From CBDCFV01 sp965216425 (GTDB lineage Bacteria; Chloroflexota; Dehalococcoidia; Lucifugimonadales; UBA3495), in NCBI GenBank assembly GCA_965216425.1, contig CBDCFV010000006.1, positions 868,001 through 932,000 of the forward strand: 64,000 nt of DNA, in the 5' to 3' direction. The position numbers and the translations under genes were made by a program. This document shows, in pieces, positions 25,448 through 35,200 of this stretch. The notes below the pieces were generated by a model. It searched no databases. It saw only the letters and a program-made list of their open reading frames with translations, and was not told the origin of the DNA. The first letter of the stretch is position 1; each line of letters starts with the position of its first letter.

Positions 25448-25972
25448 TCAGGAAGACGGTTGTTCCGTGGGAGACGGGTCCATGGGCGACGTTTGCGAGC
25501 CGCCCCGGTCTCGCCATCCACCTCGGCCCCCGCGGTGGCCCCAACGGCTCTCGCCGTTCTTGGACCCCCTGCGATGAAAGCCCTTTCCGTCACTCCTGCC
25601 ATGCCTCGACCGCTCTACCGCACTGTCCGGCCTTTCCTGGAACCAATCGAACTGCTCGTTGGCCTCGTCCTCGGTCATCCGCCCTCGCTCAACCATCTTG
25701 TCCAGCCGGCCTTTGTAGGCCTCATCAATCTGCTGCCGCTTGGCCTGTGTAAAGGCGTCCTGTACTGTGGACTCCTCCAGCTCAAGAATTTCCGCCACCC
25801 GGGCAACGAAACTCTTCCCGGTCGTCGTGTCGGCTGTCGGCGTAGTAGTAGGGGTGGGGGTGGGGGTGGGGGTTCCGCCGTTCCCGTCGGTTTGCGCCCA
25901 CACGATGCCCCCGGTCAGCCCTATGGCCATAACAACCGCCAGCACTAACAAGGTAATTTTACGCCTGCTCAA
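25448..25972 (-). CDS. Exported protein with Thr/Pro linker and Arg/Gly/His-rich tail
   Basis: About 174 residues. A signal peptide (ITLLVLAVVMAIGLTGGIVWAQ) is followed by a TPTPTPT linker, a helical module (ARVAEILELEESTVQDAFTQAKRQQIDEAYKGRLDKMVERG region plus TEDEANEQFDWFQERPD) and a tail rich in Arg, Gly and His (HGRSDGKGFHRRG, WGHRGGRGGWRDRGG). The helical module resembles exported proteins seen beside two-component systems in Chloroflexota, but no function is known. AGGAGG lies 8 nt before a TTG at 25972; a GTG at 25981 is too close to it. Possibly an envelope-stress or metal-responsive partner of the adjacent kinase. Confidence 0.7.
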   Translation of the reverse strand: MSRRKITLLVLAVVMAIGLTGGIVWAQTDGNGGTPTPTPTPTTTPTADTTTGKSFVARVAEILELEESTVQDAFTQAKRQQIDEAYKGRLDKMVERGRMTEDEANEQFDWFQERPDSAVERSRHGRSDGKGFHRRGSKNGESRWGHRGGRGGWRDRGGSQTSPMDPSPTEQPSS

Positions 25973-26080
25973 AATCAACACCTCCTGTCATCCAATCCTG
26001 ATGTCCTGAATCCTCCCGCGGGACTGAGTACGATGATAATCAAGGACTTTGGAGAAAGTGTGAAGGAGCGGCGCATGTAT

Positions 26081-26405
26081 TGTCTGAATCAGGATTTTCA
26101 GGATGTGGCTTAATGCTGGCATTTGTCTGAATCAGGATTTACCGGATTTCAGGATGTGGCGTCGAGTCCACGCGATTTCAGGATGTGGCGTCAGGCGCCA
26201 ACCACAAGGGTTGCCCCTACATCACGGCCTTGACCTGGTCCTAGGGCATGGACAAAGTCGTCCCTACTTGGTGCGGGCGGGACCCCCGCGCTCCCATTTT
26301 TACCAACGGCCTAAATCTATGGATTCCCGCCTGCGCGGGAATGACGGATTGGGTGCGGGAATGACGGGTTGGGTGCGGGAGTGACGGTTTTTGCCTGACA
26401 GACAA
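26081..26405. repeat. Composite intergenic repeats (TGTCTGAATCAGG units, ~105-bp repeat, REP hairpin)
   Basis: The region holds no gene. It contains TGTCTGAATCAGGATT at 26081 and 26124, followed by reiterated TTTCAGGATGTGGC units. A block at 26195-26300 recurs with about 90% identity at 26861-26960. A REP-like hairpin at about 26328-26347 is trailed by reiterated GGGAATGACGG-like units. The same parts in other combinations occur at 26.8-27.1 kb and 28.6-28.9 kb. Confidence 0.75.
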
Positions 26406-26406
26406 G

Positions 26407-26711
26407 CTAAGAAGCTAGATAACGCCGGGCCCAAGGGAGGAGAACGGCCACCAGGCGTTCTGGGTCGGGGTCAGTGTTGTTGCGGCGGCAGCCATTCAGG
26501 AAATTATTGGCCGACGCGAAGGAGGGGAGCCTGAGACCGGCCAGGGCAAGCCCCTGTATCATGCGATGCGGGTCGGGCGGGAGTTCGTGGTTGGACGTGG
26601 CTACGGACCAGCGATGGCAATAGTCGTCGGCCATCCGGCGCACCTTGACGATCGCCAGTGTTTCCGGCGGAGGGCGTTGACGCGGGCCCGCAGGGATCTC
26701 AATTCACTCAT
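26407..26711 (-). pseudogene. Frameshifted small gene (MSELRSLRARV...PWARRYLAS)
   Basis: From an ATG at 26711, with GAGGTGA 8 nt upstream, the minus strand encodes MSELRSLRARVNALRRK. The likely continuation LAIVKVRRMADDYCHRWSVA is in a different frame, consistent with loss of one base near 26660. The second part runs to the stop at 26407 (LVAVLLPWARRYLAS). The protein resembles a small family common in Chloroflexota with no assigned function. A shorter product could start within the second part at 26643. C-terminal remnants occur near 2.2 kb. Confidence 0.55.
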
Positions 26712-26719
26712 GGGGGGTC

Positions 26720-27080
26720 ACCTCGTTAAGTTTATCCGGGGCCGAAATTTTCGGATTGCCGGACATTTCATGACATTTGCTGACATTTGCTGACATTTGT
26801 CTGAATCAGGATTTACCGGATTTAAGGATTTTCAGGATGTCGTCGAATCCAGGCACCAGGGCAACCACAAGGGTTGCCCCTATATCACGGCCTTGACCTC
26901 GTCCCAGGGCATGGACAAAGTAGTCCCTACTTGGTGCGGGCGGGATGCCCGCGCTCCCATTTGACCGACCGGTTTTGGTCGCATCCGCATGATCTGTGCG
27001 GAGGGCGGGGAGTTGTGCTGCACAGGTACTATAGTAGGGTGTTGTTATCCGAGAAAGGAAGGGGCAAGTGTCAGTAGTTT
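26720..27080. repeat. Leader of the small-gene repeat (copy 2) interrupted by other repeats
   Basis: On the minus strand this is the upstream region of the frameshifted gene. It has three tandem TGACATTTGC decamers (26771-26800), then an inserted TGTCTGAATCAGG unit at 26798 and the second copy of the ~105-bp repeat (26861-26960), then the block with CAGGTACTATAGTA and GGAAGGGGCAAGTGTCAGTAG (about 27021-27077). The last block is shared with copies near 2.35 kb and 53.4 kb. The stretch 27080-27550 holds one more TGTCTGAATCAGG unit (27109) and nothing else recognised. Confidence 0.5.
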
Positions 27081-27557
27081 TCCCGGACCGGGGCTGGGTT
27101 GGGGTGGTTGTCTGAATCAGGATTTTCAGGATGGGTTGGTTCTGGGCTGGGAATTTTGGGGGTTAGTGAATATTGATGGTCACGGTTGGGCTATGGGGTG
27201 ATGGGAAAGCAATGACAGCAGATTTAAAGGCCTTAAAGTGGCCGTGATTGATAAGGGTCGATGCTTGCCGTCAATGACTAACATATGGTTTTAGATTGAC
27301 CCGGAAACAGGCTATCCACACATCAACAATCACGGGGGCGAAGAGCACGAATTGGTCTAGGTTTTGACGTGACCGCGCGGAGACAAACCAAGTCGAGCAC
27401 GTTCGCGTGTAGCAATTGGACAAACATTGGCCGGGCGGTATCTTCGTGTTATCTACGTCCCAGATATAGATTCTGACCACATTTTTGTCACAACGGCGTA
27501 TGAACTGACAGGCTGGCCTCCGGCATCCCACCGAAGACGCATGATGAGGAGATGGCG

Positions 27558-27761
27558 ATGAAGGACCCAAACACCTACCCGCCCGTATGGGGCGGAGAGC
27601 GGGTACGACAACTACTCGACGACTATGAACACCAGACCGAGGAGGAAGCGGTGGCGGAAGATAAGGCGGTTTGGGATGACCCAACGCAAACAATAATCTC
27701 GATTCCTAACGAGTTGGTTCCTGCCGTCAGGGCGTTCCTCTCGAAACACTTGGGGAAGTGA
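27558..27761 (+). CDS. Small conserved hypothetical protein
   Basis: A 67-residue acidic protein, MKDPNTYPPVWGGERVRQLLDDYEHQTEEEAVAEDKAV, ending in ISIPNELVPAVRAFLSKHLGK. It resembles a family of small proteins found in Chloroflexota and Cyanobacteria that often sit near toxin or DNA-modification genes, but no function is assigned. The ATG at 27558 is preferred over 27552 because AGGAG is 6 nt upstream. No toxin-like neighbour is evident. Confidence 0.65.
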   Translation: MKDPNTYPPVWGGERVRQLLDDYEHQTEEEAVAEDKAVWDDPTQTIISIPNELVPAVRAFLSKHLGK

Positions 27762-27801
27762 AAATCAAAGGAAAGGGCAAGAGGTAGAGACGGGATTGGT
27801 G

Positions 27802-28551
27802 TTATTCCCCTAACACCCCCGCAAACAGCCATTCGCCGTACCCGTCCTGGCCCGGCAGGGGCGTCCTTTCTACGTTGAATCCGGCTTCTTCCAAGAGCGA
27901 CGTCCATGCTTTGAGGGAAAACAGGCCGGTGACATGCAGGTCCTGTACCACCCGACGGACGCCGTTTTCCGTAATTTCGTAGCTGAACAGGGACTCGATC
28001 CGAGTGTCGGAGGGGTCCGGGTCGTGAAGACGCTCTTCGGTGGTTATGGTCACGCCGCTAGCGGAAGTGGTCCAGCGAATTACCTTGCCTTCCCGGAAAG
28101 ACTCCGCCACTATATCGGGGGCCACCAGCAGGAGGCCCTCGGGGCGCAGGTGGGCCCGCGCCGTTTCGAACGCGGCCCGCAGGTCATCTTGGGTCAGCAT
28201 GTAGCCGACGGCGTCGTGAATCAGGACGGCGTCGAACCGCCGGCCCAGCCGCACCGTCCTCATGTCCCCCAAGTGGTGTTCCACTTCCGGGTTCCGCTCG
28301 CGCGACAACTCCAGCATACGCGGCGATACGTCCACCGCCGCGGCTTGGTGGCGGGGGGTCAGATGGGAGAGCAGGTGCCCGCCGCCCACGCCCAACTCCA
28401 GGAGACTATGTCTTCCGGGGCCGAGCTTGGAGCGGATGGCGCGCAGCCAATGCAACGCTTCCACGGCGTAGTCCTCGGCGGGACTTATTACCGACCACAA
28501 GTATGCCAACTCGTTGTAAAGGCGGATGTTCTCCATTGGGTTGTTTGTCAT
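27802..28551 (-). CDS. Class I SAM-dependent methyltransferase
   Basis: A 249-residue protein with the Rossmann SAM-binding core. Motif I is SLLELGVGGGHLLSHL, post-I is AAVDVSPRMLELSRER, motif II DAVLIHDAVGYML and motif III LRPEGLLLVAPD. The C-terminal beta-rich part (RIESLFSYEITENGVRRVVQDLHVTGLFS) is of the methyltransferase-25/11 type. The substrate is unknown. Isolated between repeat blocks, possibly an accessory gene. Confidence 0.88.
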   Translation of the reverse strand: MTNNPMENIRLYNELAYLWSVISPAEDYAVEALHWLRAIRSKLGPGRHSLLELGVGGGHLLSHLTPRHQAAAVDVSPRMLELSRERNPEVEHHLGDMRTVRLGRRFDAVLIHDAVGYMLTQDDLRAAFETARAHLRPEGLLLVAPDIVAESFREGKVIRWTTSASGVTITTEERLHDPDPSDTRIESLFSYEITENGVRRVVQDLHVTGLFSLKAWTSLLEEAGFNVERTPLPGQDGYGEWLFAGVLGE

Positions 28552-28670
28552 GGGTTAGTTGCCTTTTGCTCGGTGGCGGTCGGGGGGGTAGTTGTCTGAA
28601 TCAGGATTTTAGGATTAGCGGGATTAGGGGCGTCTATATTGAGAATTCTGAAATTCGGGTAGATCCTGAT

Positions 28671-28920
28671 TCAAAACTAACCAGTCCTGCTAACCTTAAC
28701 TTGAATATGGCTTAAACGTATGGATTCCCGCCTGCGCGGGAATGACGGGGTGGTAGCGGGAATGACGGGGTGGGTGCTGTACCCGGTTGGGTGCGGGAAT
28801 GACGGGTTGGGTGCTGTGCCCGGTTGGGCGCGGGAATGACTGGTTGGGTGCTGTACTATGTTCGTTGGAGACTTCACCGTGTTTGTTGGGTGCTTCACTG
28901 TGTTTTGAGATAGTTTATTG
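28671..28920. repeat. Expanded copy C of the MITE family
   Basis: It begins with TCAAAACTAACCAGTCCTGC, matching the left part of the MITE at 36905-37031. It contains the REP hairpin ATTCCCGCCTGCGCGGGAAT (28722-28741) and ends with the right terminal sequence TTTTGAGATAGTTT (to about 28917). It is about twice as long as the other copies because GGGAATGAC-plus-GGTTGGGTGC units are reiterated about four times. The outermost left terminal bases are missing. A TGTCTGAATCAGG unit (28593) lies just to its left. Confidence 0.65.
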
Positions 28921-28936
28921 GTCACACTTGTGTGAC
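28921..28936. promoter_or_regulatory. Palindromic operator GTCACAC-TT-GTGTGAC
   Basis: A perfect 7-bp inverted repeat with a 2-nt centre, 10 nt upstream of the -35 box of the addBA promoter. Its TCACA/TGTGA half-sites recall CRP/FNR-family operators, though in reversed order and with much shorter spacing. Position suggests an activator or repressor site for the helicase-nuclease operon. Confidence 0.5.
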
Positions 28937-28945
28937 GGATTCCCT

Positions 28946-28974
28946 TTGCAAGCCCACGCCCCTCGCGCTACACT
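28946..28974 (+). promoter_or_regulatory. Sigma70-type promoter of the addBA operon
   Basis: TTGCAA (28946-28951), a 17-bp spacer and TACACT (28969-28974). Transcription would start about 40 nt before the ATG at 29022, which fits that start codon and excludes an earlier in-frame codon at 28932. Confidence 0.6.
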
Positions 28975-29021
28975 CGGCTCAAACCAATGCTACCTTTATT
29001 CTAGCAAGCGCCGGGAGACAG

Positions 29022-32000
29022 ATGGCCTTGAACGCCAAACAAATCTTGCGGCCGGACGACTGTCCCAAGCTGGCTCTTTGCCTTGCGGCCGGAGACTCGC
29101 CTGATTACTTGAGGCGGGTTGTGGACTTGGTCCAGCAAGGAGACTCCTTGGAGCCCGTCACCATCGTCGGGCCCTCCGTCTACGCAAACTTGGCCATGCG
29201 GCACGAGTTGGGCCGCTCCGGGTTTGCCAACGTGAGGTTCCTGGTGTTCCCCCGGCTGGCCGAGTTCCTGGGCGCTCCGTCCCTTGCCTCACAAGGCCGC
29301 AGACCCCTTACGCCAGTCCTGGAATGCGCGGCCGTTCGCGCAGTAACCACGAAGGCTTCGGGAGTCCTTTCGCAAGTCAGTTCCCATTCATCGACCATCA
29401 CGAGCATCAGAAGGACCTTTCGCCAGATTCGCCATGCCTCGGAAGAGGCATTGGGCCGGTTGGCCGGACAGGGCGGACTTCGCGAAGAGGTAGTGGGGTT
29501 GTACCGGAGCTTCCGGGAACAGACCAAGGAATTCTATGACGCCGAGGACCTTGCCAAGGCCGCTGCCGAAGCGGTGCGGGCCGGCAGGACGGCAGGGCTT
29601 TCGGACTTGGGGTTCATACTTTTCTTCAGGCTGTCCAGCATATCGCCTGGGGAGAAAGACCTGGTTGCGGCCTTGGCCGCCGCCGACAGGTGCGCCGTTC
29701 TGCTGGAGCTTACCGGGGACGCAGATGCGGACGCTCCCATTGAAACGCTGGCGAATGATCTGTTTCCCTTCCTGGGCGAACCCGAACGGCAGAGGACCCG
29801 GAGCGATGAACAGGTCCCAGCCTTGGCTCCATGCGGCAAGCGGCTGCTCATCGCACCGGACCCGCATGAAGAGGTACGGTGGGTCATACGGCAGATGGTC
29901 CAGCGAGCGGAGCAGGGGACTCCGTTCCATCGCATGGCTACGTTCTATGGGGCGCGGACGCCCTATAACACCTTGGTGCGGGAGGAGTTGCAGCTTGCCG
30001 GTATCCCGGTTTCCGGCCCCAATTCTTTTCCCTTGTCCCAGACCGCCGTGGGCAGGACTCTCACCGGCCTGATGAATCTTTCCGACGGTCAGATCTCCCG
30101 CGACGCGGTGATGAATTGGCTCATGGGTTGCCCGGTGCAGCCTCCGGGAAACAGTGACGCTGCGGGGTTCAGTCCGAGCAACTGGGACGCGATTTCAAAG
30201 AAGGCCGGAGTAGTGGGCGGGCTGGAACAGTGGGTGGAACGCTTGGACCGCTACACTTCGGACACGGAACGCTCAGCCCGTTTCAGGGAGCAGAAGGGGG
30301 AAATCTCCGAGGCCCACGCCGATCTGATGATGACAGAGGCCCGCGCAGCCCGGGGGTTGCTGCGATTCGTCCGGCGCTTGTCCGCGGACGTGTCCCCGCC
30401 CCCGGATGGGAGCGCGTGGGACGTTTTTTCCGGCTGGGCACTGGACCTCCTCACCCGCTACTTAGCCCCGGATTCCCAGATACCCGAGCCGGAAAGGAGC
30501 GTTTTCGACAAGATAAAAGGCATCCTGGAGGGCTTGGCGGCAGCAGAGGAAGTCGACCCTTCACCACGGCTCGACGTATTCAAAGCGAGCTTGGAGGAAG
30601 CGTTGCAGGTCCCCGCGGGCCATTCCGGAGTGACCGGGCAGGGCGTGTTCGTCGGCTCCATTGCCTCGGCCGCCGCGATGAATTTCGACGTTGTCCACAT
30701 CGTCGGCATGATAGAGGGCGCCGTACCTGCGCCGACCGGGGACGACCCTCTCATCCCCGACGCCAGCAGGCAAGAGGCCGGGGGCACAGGGGCAGGTCTG
30801 CCCCTGCGGGACTCGCGGCTTGCCGAGGACAAGTACGCATTCCTCTCGGCCTTGGGCGCGGCCCCGGAGGCAACGTTGTCATTCCCCCGCGCCAATCCCG
30901 CCGGCCAGCGTGCTCACTACCCTTCGCGCTGGTTCCTGGAGCAGGCGTCGGTCATAGAGGGACAGCCAGTACACACGTCGGACCTGTGGTCTATGGACGG
31001 CAAGCCCTGGCTTACCATTCTCCGATCGATGGACCAGTCCTTGGCGTCGGTTTCCGTCTCCACGGCAGCGGACCTGCACGACTACGACCTGGAGCGGTTG
31101 TGGACTTGGAAACGGGCCGGGCTGGAGGCGAGGGCGCACCCGTTGGCGGCGTCGGGCATCCTTGCCAAGTCGTTCGACTTGGGCCGCCAACGTTACGGAA
31201 GTAGGAACTTTACTGAGTGGGACGGCAATCTTTCCGGGGCATTGGAAGGTTCGAGATTGGCTGAACGATTGGAAAACACGCCCTTGTCTCCCACCAGCCT
31301 GGAGCAATGGGCCGGCTGCCCGTTCCGGTACTTTTTGGGACATGTGCTGCGCATCAGCGCACTGGACGACCCGGAGGAAATCTATGCCATTACCCCTTTG
31401 GAAAAGGGTTCATTAGTGCATGGGGTATTGGAGCAGTTTATCGGCAAGGCCAAGGAGGAAGACACGCTGCCCCAGCCCGGCGAACCGTGGAGCGGGCACG
31501 ACCGGGCTGCCTTGGAAAGCATTGCCCGATCACACTTTAAGGATGCTGAAACCCGGGGCATTACAGGCAAACGGTTGATATGGCAGTTGGACCAGGATGA
31601 CATCCTCAGTGACCTGTATTCCTTCCTCGAGGCGGACACCGATCTGAGAGGGCGGTTTGGCGTATCGCCCCTTCACTTCGAAGCGGGTTTCGGGAGGGAT
31701 GGAGACTCTTGGCCCGCGGCGGAGTTGCCGGTGGACGGGGCTCCGCCCTTGAAGTTCCGGGGGGTGATAGACCGGGTTGACGCCGATTCCTCCGGCAGGA
31801 ACGTCCTGGTCATGGACTACAAGACCGGCAGTTCAAGGACCTACGCGGGACTGAAAGACGACCCGATTGACAAGGGCAAACACCTCCAATTGGCTGTGTA
31901 CTCCTTGGCTGCCCGGAGCGCCTTGGGATCAGACGCGAACGTGACCGCCGCCTACTGGTTTACCTCAAGCAGGGGCGGATTCGCCCTGGCCCCGCCGGAG

Positions 32001-32243
32001 CCACTTGACCTAGCCAGCGAAGATACCCTGGGACGGTTCAAAGAGGGGGTTTCGACTATTGTTTCGGGCATCAAGAGCGGCCTTTTCCCGGCGAACCCCG
32101 GCGAACCGGACCAAGGGGACTTCAGCAACTGCCGGTTCTGCGACTTCAAGTCGCTGTGCCCCTCCCGAAAGGACACCCTGTGGAGACGCAAAAGGGAATA
32201 CCCGCTTCTCGCAGACTACCTTCAATTATCTAAGGGAGGCTAG
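29022..32243 (+). CDS. AddB/RexB-like helicase-nuclease subunit with C-terminal PD-(D/E)xK nuclease
   Basis: A protein of about 1,073 residues. The N-terminal region lacks a Walker A motif, as expected for a helicase-like AddB with a degenerate motor. The C-terminal 250 residues carry the RecB-type nuclease: SLVHGVLEQF, FRGVIDRVDADSSGRNVLVMDYKTGSS (Asp and Lys of the active site) and HLQLAVYSLAAR. Cysteines in WAGCPFRYFLG and CRFCDFKSLC match the AddB-type 4Fe-4S staple. With AddA it would process double-strand breaks for RecA loading. Start chosen after the promoter, with GGGAG upstream. It precedes the AddA-like gene by 3 nt. Confidence 0.88.
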   Translation: MALNAKQILRPDDCPKLALCLAAGDSPDYLRRVVDLVQQGDSLEPVTIVGPSVYANLAMRHELGRSGFANVRFLVFPRLAEFLGAPSLASQGRRPLTPVLECAAVRAVTTKASGVLSQVSSHSSTITSIRRTFRQIRHASEEALGRLAGQGGLREEVVGLYRSFREQTKEFYDAEDLAKAAAEAVRAGRTAGLSDLGFILFFRLSSISPGEKDLVAALAAADRCAVLLELTGDADADAPIETLANDLFPFLGEPERQRTRSDEQVPALAPCGKRLLIAPDPHEEVRWVIRQMVQRAEQGTPFHRMATFYGARTPYNTLVREELQLAGIPVSGPNSFPLSQTAVGRTLTGLMNLSDGQISRDAVMNWLMGCPVQPPGNSDAAGFSPSNWDAISKKAGVVGGLEQWVERLDRYTSDTERSARFREQKGEISEAHADLMMTEARAARGLLRFVRRLSADVSPPPDGSAWDVFSGWALDLLTRYLAPDSQIPEPERSVFDKIKGILEGLAAAEEVDPSPRLDVFKASLEEALQVPAGHSGVTGQGVFVGSIASAAAMNFDVVHIVGMIEGAVPAPTGDDPLIPDASRQEAGGTGAGLPLRDSRLAEDKYAFLSALGAAPEATLSFPRANPAGQRAHYPSRWFLEQASVIEGQPVHTSDLWSMDGKPWLTILRSMDQSLASVSVSTAADLHDYDLERLWTWKRAGLEARAHPLAASGILAKSFDLGRQRYGSRNFTEWDGNLSGALEGSRLAERLENTPLSPTSLEQWAGCPFRYFLGHVLRISALDDPEEIYAITPLEKGSLVHGVLEQFIGKAKEEDTLPQPGEPWSGHDRAALESIARSHFKDAETRGITGKRLIWQLDQDDILSDLYSFLEADTDLRGRFGVSPLHFEAGFGRDGDSWPAAELPVDGAPPLKFRGVIDRVDADSSGRNVLVMDYKTGSSRTYAGLKDDPIDKGKHLQLAVYSLAARSALGSDANVTAAYWFTSSRGGFALAPPEPLDLASEDTLGRFKEGVSTIVSGIKSGLFPANPGEPDQGDFSNCRFCDFKSLCPSRKDTLWRRKREYPLLADYLQLSKGG

Positions 32244-32246
32244 ACC

Positions 32247-35200
32247 TTGACCACCCCATTTGTACCACAAGACGCCGAAGCAAGGAAACGCATCCGGGAG
32301 TCCCTCGACGAGACCCTCTTTGTAGAGGCGGGGGCCGGCACCGGCAAGACCACCAGCTTGGTGGACCGCGTAATGAACCTTGCCACATCCGGCAGGACCA
32401 CCCTGGACAGGATCGCCGTCATAACCTTCACCGATGCCGCCGCGGCGGAACTGCGCGACCGCATCCGAGGGTCGTTGGAGAATGCCGCATCCGACGGGAC
32501 ACTGAACGACGATGAGCGGCTCCGCTGCCGACGCGCCCTGACCGACTTGGACCGGTCCTCCATCCAGACGCTGCACAGCTTCGCCGGATCCATTCTCCGG
32601 GAACGCCCCTTGGAAGCGGGCTTGCCGCCGATATTCGAGACCATGGACGCTATCCAAAGCGACCTGGCTTTCGACGAAGCTTGGACCGAATGGATTGATT
32701 GGAAGTTGGATGAACCGGAGCACGACTCGGACCTGTATCCCGCCCTTTCCTTGGGGTTATCCATAGACCAGTTGAGATCGGTCGCCCTGGAGTTTCACCA
32801 GAACCACGACCTCACCCTGGGAGCGTCATTCGCTGACATTCCGATGCCCCCGGCCTCGGCCGCCCAACAGTTGATGGATAACTCCGGGGAGCTACAAAGA
32901 TTGTGCCAGTATTCGAAACTGGGCGACGCGGACCCGCTATACAGCCATGTCCAACGGGTTTTGCTGGCGGTAAACAGGTTCGTAGAATTGGGAAACGCCT
33001 CCCCCTCGGTGTACAGGCAGTTGCAGCGGACACTCCCGATCCGCCAGAACAGGGGCAGGCAGGGTGACTGGGACCGCGACTCGGCAACTTCCGAGAATAC
33101 CTGCAAAATCCTGAAGGAACTGCTTGGCGACTTAGATGAAGCGGCCACGGAAGAACTGGCCCAAGCCCACCAATCGGCGTTGATGCCGGTACTGCGGGCA
33201 TTAAAGGATTTCGTGGAAGACTTTGCCAGGAAGCGTAAGAGCGATGGCAGAGCCGGGTTCCACGACCTGCTGGTGTGGGCCAGGGACCTGTTGCGAGACA
33301 ACGTTGAGGTGCGCGACCATTTCCGGCGGCGTTTTTCCTATCTCCTGATTGACGAGGCTCAAGACACCGACCCGATACAAGCTGAGATCGCGATGTTCAT
33401 CTCCGAAGGAGATGCCGAAGAGGTTATGGAAGGAGGCGGCCACCTTCCGGCGGTGAACAGGCCTGCGTCATGGGACCAAGTCGTCCCCCAACGGGGCAAG
33501 TTGTTTGTCGTCGGCGACCCCAAACAGTCGATTTACCGGTTCCGCCGGGCCGACGTCCGTCAAATGAGCAAACTGCGGCAAGTCATGGGCGGGGATACCG
33601 TGCAGTTGGTCCAGAACTTCCGCTCCCAACGCCCAGTGCTGGAGTGGGTCAACCACGTTTACGGGCAGTGGATGGGCGAGGGTTCTGAGCATCAAGCGAA
33701 ATACGCTCCAGTCGCTCACCGTTGGGAAGCGGAGACCGCCCATCCGGGCCGCCCCAAGGTCTACCGGCTCGGTGAAGCTTTGGACGAGAACGTAAACGCT
33801 GTAAGAGGGGAAGAGGCCCGGGACATCGCCAACCTGCTGAACACCATAGTCGGCGAGGGGTGGCAAGTCCTCGATACCGCGCAAACGGCGGAGGCGGGCG
33901 AGGAACGGTACACTGACGGCACGTACTCGGATATCTGCATACTCATGCCGAGACGCACCGGCCTCAGGACTCTGGAACAGTCGTTGGATGAAGCTGAAGT
34001 GCCTTACCGCTTGGAGGGCGCTTCTCTCATCTTCGCCACCCAGGAAGTCATGGACCTGCTGAACTGCCTGAAGGCCATCGACGATCCGGCGGACCAAGTG
34101 GCGACGGTGGCGGCGCTCCGGTCTCCAGCCTTCGCGTGCAGCGATGTAGAATTATTGCGATTCTCTGAGGGCGGAGGCAAATTCGATTACCTATCGGAGG
34201 ACAACGTTGCCGGCGGCCGGGTAGCCGAAGCCTTCGGTCTGCTTCAAGATTTCCACGAACACCGGCTCTGGATGTCCCTGCCGGAATTGATAGACCGGTT
34301 CATCCGTGCGCGGCTTCTGATGGAATCGGCCATTGACCATCCAAGGACCAGGGAGCAGTGGCGAAGGTACCGCTTCATTGTGGAGCAGGCGCGTTCCTTC
34401 ATCGAGACAGGCGGCAACTCGCTACGGAAGTTTCTGGAGTGGATAGAACGCCAAGCCGCAGAGGGGGCGAGAGTGACCGAAACGCCCGTGCCGGAGGGTG
34501 ACGAAGAAGCGGTCAGGATTATGACCGTACATGCCGCCAAGGGGCTGGAATTCCCCGTAGTGATCCTCACGGCGCTGAACTCGCAACGCTCGACCCGCCG
34601 GGAGGTCGTCCTCTTTGACCGGGACACGCATACAGTGGAAATATCCGTGGGCCCGGAAGGCCGGAGATTTGAAACACCGGGCTACGAAACGCTGGCAACC
34701 TGGGAGCGTGAGCTTGGCGATGATGAACAAGTCCGGCTGCTATACGTAGCCGCCACGAGGGCGCGGGACCACTTGGTGATAAGCCTGCACCGCTCCGCCA
34801 AGGGCCGTAATCGTAATACGGACGCTGATAAAATTGCGGAAATTCTGGACGGCGCGGAGAACTTCTGGGAGCCGGTCCCGCTGGTTGGCGGGACTGCGCC
34901 CCAACGCAAGGATGCCTCTGCCAATGGCGTGACCTTGGAAGGTCACTCCCCGGCGGACAGGGAAGAGTGGCTCTATCGCCGGGCGGAAACCATTCGGCTA
35001 CAGGGCAGGCCTGTGTCGGTTTCCGCTACCAAGCTGGCCCAAGTGTTGAAGGATGAACCCGATACGGACGAACCCTGGAGACGGGGCCGGGGCGGGACTT
35101 CGGTGGGAAGGGCCGTCCACTCGGTGCTTCAGACCATAGATCTCTCCACCGGCGACGGCATCGACGAAACATCCCGCGCCCAAGCCGCGGCTGAAGGAAT

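Noticed and set aside
26771..26800. Tandem TGACATTTGC decamers as a CRISPR-like array
   Set aside because: Units are contiguous 10-mers without spacers, and no cas genes are nearby.
30230..31204. 324-codon plus-strand frame inside the AddB-like gene
   Set aside because: Arg/Gly-rich translation of the wrong frame of a GC-rich gene.
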